Positions 49,698 to 57,730 of a stretch of DNA of 64,000 nucleotides are shown piece after piece. Position 1 is the first letter of the stretch. Every line of letters begins with the position of its first letter. Origin of the DNA: JABSSA01 sp039984715. GTDB taxonomy: Bacteria; Pseudomonadota; Alphaproteobacteria; Rhodobacterales; Rhodobacteraceae. The translations under genes were made by a program, and so were the position numbers. The notes under the pieces are model-generated. The model ran no database searches. It was given only the letters and a program-made list of their open reading frames with translations, and was not told the origin of the DNA. Location of the stretch: contig JBDWUA010000001.1 in assembly GCA_039984715.1 (NCBI GenBank), positions 1 to 64,000 of the forward strand. Direction: 5' to 3'.

Positions 49698-50419
49698 CAT
49701 CACCCACAGCAGAGACCCTTTACAACGTCTGCGAAGCCACATGGCCGCCAGCAAAGACTTGGCACGCGAATGGTTTTGTCTTTCGCGATGGCGCGGGTGG
49801 CGGCAAAAGGGTGTCTGCGACCACTGTTGATCACGTGCCAGACGACACAGAAATTGCAGATGCCGAAGCGCGCATGCGTGACTTGAAGCAACCCGCACTG
49901 TTCATGATCCGCGAAGGCGAAGACGCGTTGGACGCAAAACTGGACAACGCAGGGTATGCCGTGATTGACCCAGTTCAATTGTATGTTGCTCCAGTTGAGC
50001 TTTTGACTTCGCAAGCTATTCCTGCTGTGACGGCGTTTTCCATTTGGGAACCTTTGGCAATCATGACAGAGATTTGGGCCGAAGGCGGAATTGGTCCAGC
50101 CAGATTGCAAGTCATGGAACGGGCCAACCTAAAGACCGCTGTGTTTTGCCGATGGAACAACAAACCTGCGGGGGTCGCCTTTGCCGGGATGCACGACACC
50201 GTTTGTATGGTGCATGCCGTCGAAGTATTGCCGCACCAACGTCGCAAGGGCGTAGCACAGTGGATTATGCGCCAAGCCGCGTTCTGGGCACAGGCAAATG
50301 GGGCCGCTTGGGTAAGCGTCTTGTGTGTTCGTGACAACTTAGCTGCGAACACCTTGTATAAACGCTTGGGATTTCAGCCAAGTGGAGCCTATCATTACCG
50401 TATCAAGGAGACGACATGA
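49694..50419 (+). CDS. GNAT-family N-acetyltransferase
   Basis: A GTG start overlapping the preceding stop gives 241 residues. The C-terminal GNAT domain has MVHAVEVLPHQRRKGVAQWIMRQAAFWA, in which the R-R-K-G-V-A stretch is the acetyl-CoA pyrophosphate loop. It then has VRDNLAANTLYKRLGFQPSGAYHYR. The N-terminal half (about 1-110) is a divergent second GNAT-like domain. The substrate is unknown. It is part of a coupled four-gene run with the CinA-like, AhpD-like and OmpA-like genes. Confidence 0.88.
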   Translation: MTSPTAETLYNVCEATWPPAKTWHANGFVFRDGAGGGKRVSATTVDHVPDDTEIADAEARMRDLKQPALFMIREGEDALDAKLDNAGYAVIDPVQLYVAPVELLTSQAIPAVTAFSIWEPLAIMTEIWAEGGIGPARLQVMERANLKTAVFCRWNNKPAGVAFAGMHDTVCMVHAVEVLPHQRRKGVAQWIMRQAAFWAQANGAAWVSVLCVRDNLAANTLYKRLGFQPSGAYHYRIKETT

Positions 50420-50982
50420 GCGACCAACCCACAGCATTGGACCTGCCGATGGTCGATCCTCTGCCTGAGCAGACCCAAAAGTACTTTGATATCTGCGCCG
50501 AAAAGCTTGGAATGGTCCCAAACGTGCTGCGGGCCTATGCATTTAATATTGAAAAGCTAAATGGGTTCACAGCGCTTTATAATGACTTGATGCTCGGTCA
50601 AAGTGGCCTTTCAAAGCTGGAACGCGAGATGATTGGTGTGGCAGTGTCGGCCATCAACAAGTGTTACTATTGTCTTGTCGCGCACGGAGCTGCAGTGCGC
50701 CAATTGTCGGGAAAGCCAGAGTTGGGTGAACAATTGGTCATGAATTGGCGCATGGCTGATTTGGATGCACGCCAACACGCTATGCTTCTGTTTTCCGAAG
50801 CGCTGACCGTGGCCAGTCACAAGATCGAAGAAACAGATCGGCAAGCATTGCGGGACGTGGGGTTTTCAGACCCAGATATCTGGGACATCGCGTCTGTGGC
50901 TGCTTTCTTTAATATGTCCAACCGGGTGGCAAGTGCGGCTGCAATGATGCCCAACCCAGAATATCACAAGCAGGCCAGATGA
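50416..50982 (+). CDS. AhpD-like peroxidase-related protein
   Basis: A 188-residue member of the carboxymuconolactone decarboxylase/AhpD superfamily. The active site is NKCYYCLVAHGAAVR, with cysteines at 83 and 86 and histidine at 90, the AhpD redox pattern. The fold is all-helical; LGMVPNVLRAYAFN and FFNMSNRVASAAAMMPN are standard for the peroxidase-related subfamily. It likely reduces peroxides or a partner disulfide. Four-base overlaps with both neighbours show tight coupling. Confidence 0.9.
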   Translation: MSDQPTALDLPMVDPLPEQTQKYFDICAEKLGMVPNVLRAYAFNIEKLNGFTALYNDLMLGQSGLSKLEREMIGVAVSAINKCYYCLVAHGAAVRQLSGKPELGEQLVMNWRMADLDARQHAMLLFSEALTVASHKIEETDRQALRDVGFSDPDIWDIASVAAFFNMSNRVASAAAMMPNPEYHKQAR

Positions 50983-51950
50983 TTGCGAGACTGGCCTTTG
51001 TATTCTGTGTTTTAGCAAGCAGCGCTTTAGGTCTTGATCTGACGCTGCCGCGAAACGCCACAGAAACAGCCAGTCAGAATACGGATCCTGACAACTATTT
51101 TGTCCCTTTGGATGTGTACCGAGACGGAGGTTTGCGAGGCACGACCTTGGAAGGGCAAGTTCGCCGCAGTGTCTTTCGCATTGCTTCACCCGGTGTGACA
51201 CCCCTGCAGATTTTAGCACCATTACGCGAGCAACTGGAACTGTCGGGGTATGATATCGTTTTGGATTGCGCCGATGTCGAATGTGGTGGGTTTGATTTCC
51301 GATTTGCTATCGAAACCCTGCCAGCTCCGGCAATGTACGTGAATTTACGCGGTTTTCACTTTATCACGGCGATTCAGGGCGATGTAAGTATGCCCGAAAA
51401 CGCCGTTACTTTGTTGGTCAGCACCGCCAGTTCCGCAGCCCATTTACAGGTTATTCAGGCGGGTGAGTTGGGCGCTTCTCCGGATCAATTCACAAATGAA
51501 ACGTCAAAGGACGTGTCCGTTGCAGATGCACCGCTTGAGGCTTCAAATTCCCGCCAAGCGCCGTCAACAAACGTGCAAGACGCGTTGACAACTTTGGGTG
51601 TCGCGCAACTTTCGGGTCTTCAGTTCCAAACAGGTTCATCTAATTTGGGCGATGGACCGTTCGAAGCGATTGCCGCGCTTGCAGAATTAATGACGTCTGA
51701 TCCGGACCTGCGAATAGCAGTGGTGGGTCATACGGATAATGTCGGATCACTCGCGACAAACACTGGATTGTCCCGCGCGCGTGCTGAATCAGTTCGTAAG
51801 CGATTGATTGATGTATTCAATGTTCAACCGAACCGTATCGAAGCAAACGGCGTGGGATATTTAGCGCCGATTGCAAGCAACGCTACAGAAGAGGGGCGCA
51901 ATCGGAACCGGAGAGTGGAGGTTGTGTTGCTTTCAGGCGGCGCAAACTAA
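50979..51950 (+). CDS. OmpA-family outer membrane / peptidoglycan-binding protein
   Basis: The 323-residue protein has a signal peptide (LAFVFCVLASSALG) ending near residue 18. About 190 residues follow of a domain seen with Rhodobacteraceae OmpA proteins (GGLRGTTLEGQVRRSVFRIASPGVT). The C-terminal OmpA domain (about 200-320) has LQFQTGSSNLGDG, VVGHTDNVGSLATN, LSRARAESVRKRL and GRNRNRRVEVVLL, which contact peptidoglycan. It probably sits in the periplasm, tied to the wall. It ends the CinA-like operon. Confidence 0.88.
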   Translation: MIARLAFVFCVLASSALGLDLTLPRNATETASQNTDPDNYFVPLDVYRDGGLRGTTLEGQVRRSVFRIASPGVTPLQILAPLREQLELSGYDIVLDCADVECGGFDFRFAIETLPAPAMYVNLRGFHFITAIQGDVSMPENAVTLLVSTASSAAHLQVIQAGELGASPDQFTNETSKDVSVADAPLEASNSRQAPSTNVQDALTTLGVAQLSGLQFQTGSSNLGDGPFEAIAALAELMTSDPDLRIAVVGHTDNVGSLATNTGLSRARAESVRKRLIDVFNVQPNRIEANGVGYLAPIASNATEEGRNRNRRVEVVLLSGGAN

Positions 51951-51974
51951 TATTGGCGGAGAATTAGGAACGGA

Positions 51975-52820
51975 ATTGATTGCGTTCTAAAGCATACCGA
52001 CACAAACGGGCAGGGCATTGAAATTGCGCCATTCCACAATCCGATTCTGAAAAAGAAAGATGCGCCAAATCTTCTTATTCTTGACGTGTTCGATACGGAA
52101 ACGCTGCGAAGCAAGGCGCAAGTTGACCCACTGATTTCGGATTCAAAGAGAACTCAGATCGAAGAAGTCGATTTGGTCGGGGACGCCTGCGATATCGCAG
52201 TACTTCTAGAGAAGATGGGGCCGGTTGGAGAAATTGATTTCATTTTGTCGTCGCCCAAACGACCCAGCCCAGCCACGATTTTTGATGCCAACGCCAATCA
52301 AATTCGATTTCTCTATGGTGATTTTGAAGACATGACGACGACTTTGGATCGTCGCGTAGCACCCGAAGCGGTTTTGTGTTTCGATTTTGAGGGCGAATAT
52401 AGGAGGTTTCAAAAAGAGCTAGAGGACCCAGAACCCTACACGGATACGCATTGCAACATTTTGATCCCTGAACTGTTTGAGCTTTACCTCAGGGACTTGA
52501 GTTACTTGGGGTTGATGGATTTCGAGGTTGTAGAAATTTCCCAGACCCACGGGATTGAATTTTTTGCACATCTCAAAAAGCAAACCACACATTCCAAGCC
52601 GACCGCTGAGGAATACCAAAAAACGCGGGCGAGATTGCTGCGTTCAGTCAGCGAGCAGTTGGGCAGCGCAGCGTTTGGGCAAAAATCTCTTGCCGCAGAC
52701 GCAAGCCGTGTCGACAAGATTCGACGGGTTGCAAGGTCTGTGATCGGCACCCGAGCAGTGGACGCTGTGCGATCATGGAACCGCCAGCGTAGGCTAAATA
52801 GAAAAGAGCGAAAGGCTTAA
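51975..52820 (+). CDS. Divergent SAM-methyltransferase-like protein without a canonical start
   Basis: In frame upstream of the first GTG (52086) the sequence codes for CVLKHTDTNGQGIEIAPFHNPILKK, the expected N-terminus of a methyltransferase family (GIEIGP.(F/H)NP). No ATG, GTG or TTG exists in this frame between the ompA stop and 52086. An ATT at 51975 with AGGA five bases upstream is the best start, giving 281 residues. VDVFDTETLRSKA and EEVDLVGDACDIA are conserved, but the HNFEHLPNP-like region is replaced, so activity is doubtful. It is either AUU-initiated or a decaying gene. Confidence 0.55.
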   Translation: MDCVLKHTDTNGQGIEIAPFHNPILKKKDAPNLLILDVFDTETLRSKAQVDPLISDSKRTQIEEVDLVGDACDIAVLLEKMGPVGEIDFILSSPKRPSPATIFDANANQIRFLYGDFEDMTTTLDRRVAPEAVLCFDFEGEYRRFQKELEDPEPYTDTHCNILIPELFELYLRDLSYLGLMDFEVVEISQTHGIEFFAHLKKQTTHSKPTAEEYQKTRARLLRSVSEQLGSAAFGQKSLAADASRVDKIRRVARSVIGTRAVDAVRSWNRQRRLNRKERKA

Positions 52821-52822
52821 GT

Positions 52823-53728
52823 TTACCAGTCGGTCGGCCCTTTGTCTGCAAATGCATGTACGAGGAAGTCGATGAATGCCCTTACTTTTGGCTGTGTAAA
52901 CCGTCCGGGTGGATAGACGGAATAGATGCCCTGAGTTTCCACAGGAAGATCGGGGATGACGTCTTCGATCAAACCTTTCTTCATGGCGTCTGCGTACAGA
53001 AAGCTGGGCAAGTAAGCGATACCAAGACCTGAAATGGCGGCATTCAGAAGTGATTGTCCGTCATTGACCGATAGCCATCCGGCGGTGCGAACTTGACGTT
53101 TTTCGCCAGACGGTGATGTCAGTTTCCAAACATTTCCAGAAGACTGGTTCGAATAATGCAACAGTTTATGTTCGTTTAAATCGTCGATCTTTTGCGGGCG
53201 ACCATACCGCTCGAAATACGAAGGTGCCGCGATCATACGTTTGGTCGTTTCTGTTAGTTTCCGCGCTTTGAGCGTGGAATCTTCAAGCTCACCAATGCGC
53301 ACTGCCATGTCAAACCCTTCAGAGATGAGTTCGACATATCGGTTGTTCAAAACCATGTTGACTGTGATGTCCGGGAATTCTGACAAGAATTCACCAATCA
53401 CCGGGGACAAATGGTTCACACCAAAATCCGTTGCGACCGAGATACGCAAAAGCCCTGATGGTGCCGATTGCATAGACGTCACCAAAGCGTCAGCTTCTCC
53501 CGCGTCGTTCAAGACGCGGCGCGCTCGATCATAATAAGCCAATCCAATTTCTGTCGGCGAAACGCGTCGTGTCGTCCGGTTCAAAAGACGTGCCCCCAAA
53601 CGCGCCTCCAAACTCGAGACGTGCTTTGACACAGCCGATTTTGAAATACCCATCTTCTTTGCAGCATCCGTAAATCCACCTTGGTCCACGACTGTGGCAA
53701 AGGCTTCCATTTCGGTGAGGCGATCCAT
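52823..53728 (-). CDS. LysR-family transcriptional regulator
   Basis: The ATG at 53728 (AAGGGATC upstream) gives 301 residues. The N-terminal helix-turn-helix reads MEAFATVVDQGGFTDAAKKM then GISKSAVSKHVSSLEARLG, and TRRVSPTEIGLAYYDRARRVL follows. This is the CrgA/AaeR-like LysR group. The substrate domain covers residues 90-295. The gene ends two bases from the methyltransferase-like gene, tail to tail. The target may lie across the 253-bp gap upstream (53729-53981), which shows no gene and no clear site. Confidence 0.9.
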   Translation of the reverse strand: MDRLTEMEAFATVVDQGGFTDAAKKMGISKSAVSKHVSSLEARLGARLLNRTTRRVSPTEIGLAYYDRARRVLNDAGEADALVTSMQSAPSGLLRISVATDFGVNHLSPVIGEFLSEFPDITVNMVLNNRYVELISEGFDMAVRIGELEDSTLKARKLTETTKRMIAAPSYFERYGRPQKIDDLNEHKLLHYSNQSSGNVWKLTSPSGEKRQVRTAGWLSVNDGQSLLNAAISGLGIAYLPSFLYADAMKKGLIEDVIPDLPVETQGIYSVYPPGRFTQPKVRAFIDFLVHAFADKGPTDW

Positions 53729-53981
53729 GCTCGATCCCTTCGTTCGTGTTCGTTGCATATGCTTATCAGTGGGAATCTGGGCAGGATGTGGGCAGTCTTG
53801 GGATAATCTTGCGTTCTTTAAAGTTATTGAACCGGAACGGGAAACAGGCAATTCGAGTGCCTAGAGCACTGAAAGCACACGGAAATCACGTGATTTTGAT
53901 GAAGATTTGATGCCGATACGCGTCAAGCCAATGCAGCAATAAGGCGGTTTTGCCTTAACTCTGAAACAATAATAAATGCAT

Positions 53982-54737
53982 TTAGGTCGCGGACTGGCTC
54001 CACCGAGCAAAAGGCACGGCTTCGGGTTCGATCTTTTGCTGGTCATCGCCGCCGATCAAAAGATACCCAAACCCTCCGGCGTTCCAATTTGCCGCGCCTA
54101 AACCCGCCAATGTTTCGAGGTTCATAGGCTTTGCTTCGCCATTTGCTAATTTTATGATGCACAGCGCCACAGGCGTGCCGTCTTCCCTTTGATACGCCAA
54201 CTGGGCAAGTGGGCGCCCTTTGAAGTTGAGCAATCGCGCATGTTTAAGACGTAGCCCGGCAGGCGCAGGTAAATCGCTAAGGTCCAACCCAATCGCCGCA
54301 GAAACTTGAGCCAACTGCGCGCGGGATTCGTCTTCGGCTGGGTTCATTCCGTCCAGCGTGGATTGCCCATAAAGCGACTGGTATGATGCAACGACGGCTT
54401 TCCAGCCGGGTTCCGAAGGTGCAGGTGCGTCGCTGGGAAGGAAAGCCGCCATCGCAAATCCGGCAGCGAGTCCCGTCGCGAATGTTCCAAATGCCCAAGG
54501 CCAAATTCTGCGGCCAGATAAGGCGTTGCTTTCTTCTTCCGGTAATTCCGGTGCTTCTGACAACAGGGCGTCGTAACTGCTGCGGATCGCCGCTATTGGC
54601 AAATCCAGAGAGGCAAGGCGCGCAGTCAGATTTGCGTCGGTGTCCAGAGCGGCCGTAATCGAAGCGTTCAATTCAGGATCGGCTTCTCCGTCCAGAAACG
54701 CTGTTAAGTCTTCATCGGAAAAGCTTGCATCGCTCAT
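53982..54737 (-). CDS. Anti-sigma factor, membrane-anchored
   Basis: The 251-residue protein begins with a short acidic anti-sigma domain (SFSDEDLTAFLDGEADPEL, with no zinc-binding HxxxCxxC). It has one membrane helix (WPWAFGTFATGLAAGFAMAAF, about residues 80-100) and a periplasmic domain. It overlaps the ECF sigma gene by four bases, so it should hold that sigma factor at the membrane until a signal arrives. The layout matches the Rhodobacteraceae RskA-like/FecR-like anti-sigma proteins. The signal is unknown. Confidence 0.85.
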   Translation of the reverse strand: MSDASFSDEDLTAFLDGEADPELNASITAALDTDANLTARLASLDLPIAAIRSSYDALLSEAPELPEEESNALSGRRIWPWAFGTFATGLAAGFAMAAFLPSDAPAPSEPGWKAVVASYQSLYGQSTLDGMNPAEDESRAQLAQVSAAIGLDLSDLPAPAGLRLKHARLLNFKGRPLAQLAYQREDGTPVALCIIKLANGEAKPMNLETLAGLGAANWNAGGFGYLLIGGDDQQKIEPEAVPFARWSQSAT

Positions 54738-55210
54738 CCTGTGACTCCTTCTTCGGCCATCTGACCATTTAAACGCTTACGCCCTGCAGCAAGGCGACTC
54801 ATTACTGTGCCGATTGGAATATCCATAATCTCGGCGGCTTCCTTATAACTGTAGCCCTCGACGTAAACGAGAAAGACAGCATGCCTCTGGGCATCAGGTA
54901 ACTGTTGTACCAATGATAACACCCGGTGCGCCATTATATTCGTTTCCACCCCAGGAGACGGATCAGCAAGCGGAGTGTCTTCGACCGATTGCAATCCGCT
55001 TCCTTGTCGGACCTTGCGTGAACGCAACTCGTTCAGCCACAAACGTTGTGCCATGACGAACATCCACCGGTCCAAATGCGTTCCGACTTGGAACTGTTCG
55101 GCTTTTTCGATTGCGCGTAAACATGTGGCTTGAACCAGATCATCCGCCCAATCGCGACGCCCCGTCAACGCGACAGCATAACGCCATAGTCTCGGATGAA
55201 TTTCCGCCAA
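54734..55210 (-). CDS. ECF-type RNA polymerase sigma factor
   Basis: A TTG start gives 158 residues. The open frame continues upstream without ATG or GTG, and the conserved start of region 2 (IHPRLWRYAVALTGRRDWADDLVQATCLRAIEKA) lies at once after it. Region 4 reads LVQQLPDAQRHAVFLVYVEGYSY then KEAAEIMDIPIGTVMSRLAAGRKRL. The ATGA overlap with the anti-sigma gene is the usual pairing. It probably activates its own promoter; none is clear in 55211-55383. Confidence 0.9.
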   Translation of the reverse strand: MAEIHPRLWRYAVALTGRRDWADDLVQATCLRAIEKAEQFQVGTHLDRWMFVMAQRLWLNELRSRKVRQGSGLQSVEDTPLADPSPGVETNIMAHRVLSLVQQLPDAQRHAVFLVYVEGYSYKEAAEIMDIPIGTVMSRLAAGRKRLNGQMAEEGVTG

Positions 55211-55383
55211 ACCGTCTCGTACTGCGGCTTGTGGTGAAAGATGGGCGTTCGTTTGAATTATCCCGGTCCGTTCAAATTGAAAGATTTGGCACAGAATGTA
55301 GATGGAATGCTAAAATGAGAAGTAGTTTTTTGACCAAACGCATTGATGTGCCAGCTTGATCGCAATGTGTCGCAATAAATTGC

Positions 55384-56079
55384 CTATTCAGGCGCTGGAA
55401 AACATCCAAACGTATCTTCAAAATTCAGTTGACCAGATTTTGAAAACTGCACAACCCGGCTGTCGGGAATGCGTTTGGCCCAACCAAGTGTGATGATTTG
55501 GGCCAGCATCGCTCGGCCAAGGCGACCGGCGAGATGAGATTGCCGCGCGCTCCAATCCAAGCATTCGCGACACATAGGTGCAGAAGAGGGCGGAAGGGTC
55601 TCTAAGTTCAACCCAAGTTCTGAAACAAACTCGGTTCCAGATGGGGACAAAATCAACCCGTTTTTGGATGTCGCAAAATGACCTGACGCCTGCATGGATT
55701 GGAACATGTGTACGCCCATGTCGCCAGCAAGATGGCTGTAACAGACGCGCGCGTGGCGCAATGCGCTGTCACGTGGCCCGGTTTGCGTGCGCAAATGACC
55801 GCGCCCTGCGGCAAGACCCATCAAACTTTCCAAGGCTTGTGCAACGTCTTCGCCACCAAGTGAAAAATACCGATGCCGCCCTTCCTTGCGCTGTGTCACC
55901 AATTGCGCATCTTCCAATTTACGCAAATGGCTTGAGGCCGTTTGTGCGGTGACACCTGCTTCGTGCGCCAGTTCGGTTGCCGTCAGGGCTTTGCCTGTCA
56001 TCAACGCGGTAAGAATGTTGGCGCGCGCGGGTTCGCCAATAAGACTGGCGACTTCAGCGATATTTGGACCTTCTTTCAT
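55384..56079 (-). CDS. ArsR-family transcriptional regulator
   Basis: This 231-residue protein has a winged helix at about residues 10-80: LIGEPARANILTALMTGKALTATEL then AHEAGVTAQTASSHLRKLEDAQLV and RKEGRHRYFSL. The long C-terminal part carries several cysteines and histidines (RHARVCYSHLAGDMGVHMF, MCRECLDWSARQSHLAGRLG). That pattern is typical of a subgroup that senses small molecules or metals. It is divergent from the NIPSNAP-ABM gene pair 70 bp away, which it probably represses. Confidence 0.88.
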   Translation of the reverse strand: MKEGPNIAEVASLIGEPARANILTALMTGKALTATELAHEAGVTAQTASSHLRKLEDAQLVTQRKEGRHRYFSLGGEDVAQALESLMGLAAGRGHLRTQTGPRDSALRHARVCYSHLAGDMGVHMFQSMQASGHFATSKNGLILSPSGTEFVSELGLNLETLPPSSAPMCRECLDWSARQSHLAGRLGRAMLAQIITLGWAKRIPDSRVVQFSKSGQLNFEDTFGCFPAPE

Positions 56080-56149
56080 ACTTCGATACTGATCGAAGCA
56101 TTGGAATTATGCAAGCGTCTATGTGTTGTCCATCAAAAAGGAGAACCCG

Positions 56150-56467
56150 ATGCTGACATGTGTCATTCGCTATCAAATCGATCCGACGAAAAAAGAGGCT
56201 TTCAGCCATTATGCAAGAAATTGGAACGAAGCAATTCCGCGGTGTGGAGCAGATCTGATTGGGTATTTCGCACCACATGAAGGATCCAGTACATTGGCGT
56301 ATGGAATTTACAATGTCGCGTCGCTTGCTGATTATGAACAGTACAGAACACGTTTGGCCGCCGATCCGTTGGGGCGGGAAAACTATGAATTTGCGCAGCG
56401 TGAAGGGTTTCTTTTACGAGAAGACCGAACGTGGCTGAAGAAAGCGGAAGGGAAGAACAGGACATGA
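56150..56467 (+). CDS. NIPSNAP-family protein
   Basis: AAGGAG seven bases before the ATG at 56150 gives 105 residues with the dimeric alpha/beta ferredoxin-like NIPSNAP fold: TCVIRYQIDPTKKEAFSHYAR, LIGYFAPHEGSSTLAYGIYN, and LADYEQYRTRLAADPLGRENYEFA. Function is not established for bacterial members; relatives bind haem or small hydrophobic molecules. It overlaps the ABM-domain gene by four bases and diverges from an ArsR regulator. Confidence 0.88.
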   Translation: MLTCVIRYQIDPTKKEAFSHYARNWNEAIPRCGADLIGYFAPHEGSSTLAYGIYNVASLADYEQYRTRLAADPLGRENYEFAQREGFLLREDRTWLKKAEGKNRT

Positions 56468-56811
56468 TTGCGGTCATTTTCGAAGTAGAAATAGCCGAGG
56501 GATGCAAATCTGCGTATCTGGGTGTGGCCGCAGAAATGCGCCCAATGCTCGATGAGATTGACGGGTTCTTGTCGGTCGAACGATTTGAAAGCTTGACCAC
56601 ACCGGGCAAACTTCTGTCGCTCTCCTTCTTTCGGGACGAAGCTGCATTGGATGAATGGCGCACGTTGACGGCACACCGCGACGCACAATCAAAGGGGCGC
56701 GGAGGGCTATTTTCAAACTACCGCCTGCGCGTGTCCAGCGTCATCCGTGACTATGGGATGTTCGATCGTGATCAGGCCCCCGAAGACAGCAAAGCCACTC
56801 ATAAGGGATGA
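56464..56811 (+). CDS. Antibiotic biosynthesis monooxygenase (ABM) domain protein
   Basis: This 115-residue protein has the ABM dimeric ferredoxin-like fold: MIAVIFEVEIAEGCKSAYLG, MLDEIDGFLSVERFESLTTPGKLLSLSFF and EWRTLTAHRDAQSKGR. Its HRDAQSKGR stretch follows the standard family end W...W..H...Q..GR. Family members oxidise quinone-like substrates without cofactors or degrade haem. Here it is coupled to a NIPSNAP protein of the same fold, so the two may form a mixed oligomer. Confidence 0.88.
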   Translation: MIAVIFEVEIAEGCKSAYLGVAAEMRPMLDEIDGFLSVERFESLTTPGKLLSLSFFRDEAALDEWRTLTAHRDAQSKGRGGLFSNYRLRVSSVIRDYGMFDRDQAPEDSKATHKG

Positions 56812-57048
56812 GAAATTTTGCGAATGAAATGAACGCTGCCCGTCATACATTTTGCAATTAGCGTCAGGAATGAGCCCTGCTTGATCGATGCAACACGTTA
56901 CATCGAAACCCGCTATCTACCGGAAAACTCAAGCGACTTGGTCTATTTCCCGAGAAAATAAGACTTGCAGATATAACTCATGATCCATCGTGTTTGTCCT
57001 TGGCGAAATCCGTGTTTCGGTTGATCCATTGGAAAAGGGGGAGGGAAC

Positions 57049-57528
57049 ATGAAATATTCTGTGCTTGGATCGGCAATCATATTTGTAACGCTTGGGGCAT
57101 CGTCGGCTTTTGCTGACGGCCATGCGAAAGAGCTACCACCGTTAGTCATGCAACCAAATGCTGAGCGCGTAACATTTGAGCATGTCGACGCTTTGAATGC
57201 ATGCGATTGGAATCGCCTGATGGCGCAATACCCAGAAGAAGTCTTGATCATTCTGCCCAACGGCGTTTGGGTCGAGGGTCGCTCTGCAATCGGTGACGTT
57301 TTCGCTGGCTTCTGCACCCCTCGCGAAGAGGGTGGTTTTATCGGCGCAACCTTCATCGCGGAAAAAGTAAAAACAGTGGGCGACACCGTCAACGTATCTT
57401 GGCGAGTTGAAGCGGAATGGCTTGAGGAGCCCTATAAAGGCGCGGATGCCTACGTGACACGCGACGGTTTGATGTACGTTCAGGTCACAACATTTGACCC
57501 CGCGGACATGAAATTTAAGTCAGAATAA
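57049..57528 (+). CDS. Secreted NTF2-like (SnoaL-type) protein
   Basis: The ATG follows GGGGGAGGGAAC, a strong ribosome site; 159 residues. A signal peptide (LGSAIIFVTLGASSAFA) ends near residue 23. The mature part looks like an NTF2/DUF4440-type cone fold: FEHVDALNACDWNRLMAQYPEEVLIILPNGVWVEGRSAIGDVF, then VNVSWRVEAEW. Such folds hold enzymes or binding proteins; no catalytic residues can be assigned. It stands alone, followed by an 11-bp hairpin. A 237-bp gap upstream (56812-57048) shows nothing else. Confidence 0.75.
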   Translation: MKYSVLGSAIIFVTLGASSAFADGHAKELPPLVMQPNAERVTFEHVDALNACDWNRLMAQYPEEVLIILPNGVWVEGRSAIGDVFAGFCTPREEGGFIGATFIAEKVKTVGDTVNVSWRVEAEWLEEPYKGADAYVTRDGLMYVQVTTFDPADMKFKSE

Positions 57529-57538
57529 TCTACGGCTT

Positions 57539-57567
57539 CGTTTAGGCTCTTTCAGTGAGCCTAAACG
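57539..57567. other. Perfect 11-bp hairpin after the NTF2-like gene
   Basis: CGTTTAGGCTC (57539-57549) pairs exactly with GAGCCTAAACG (57557-57567) around a seven-base loop, 10 bases past the stop codon. Neither strand has a T run after it. It may be a Rho-independent terminator lacking its U tract, an mRNA-protecting stem, or a transcription barrier. Confidence 0.6.
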
Positions 57568-57730
57568 ACCTAATTGCTATGCTTGGCAATTCAAACCAAT
57601 CTTTCAATTGTTAGAAAAGCCCGCTTTGTCCACGGTGGCGACATTTACCTAGGTCGTCGTGGCAGTGGGTTTTGGTCAGAAATGCTTGGCGTTTGGGCCA
57701 GTATTGTCTGACGAGGCCCGTCGCAAGAAT

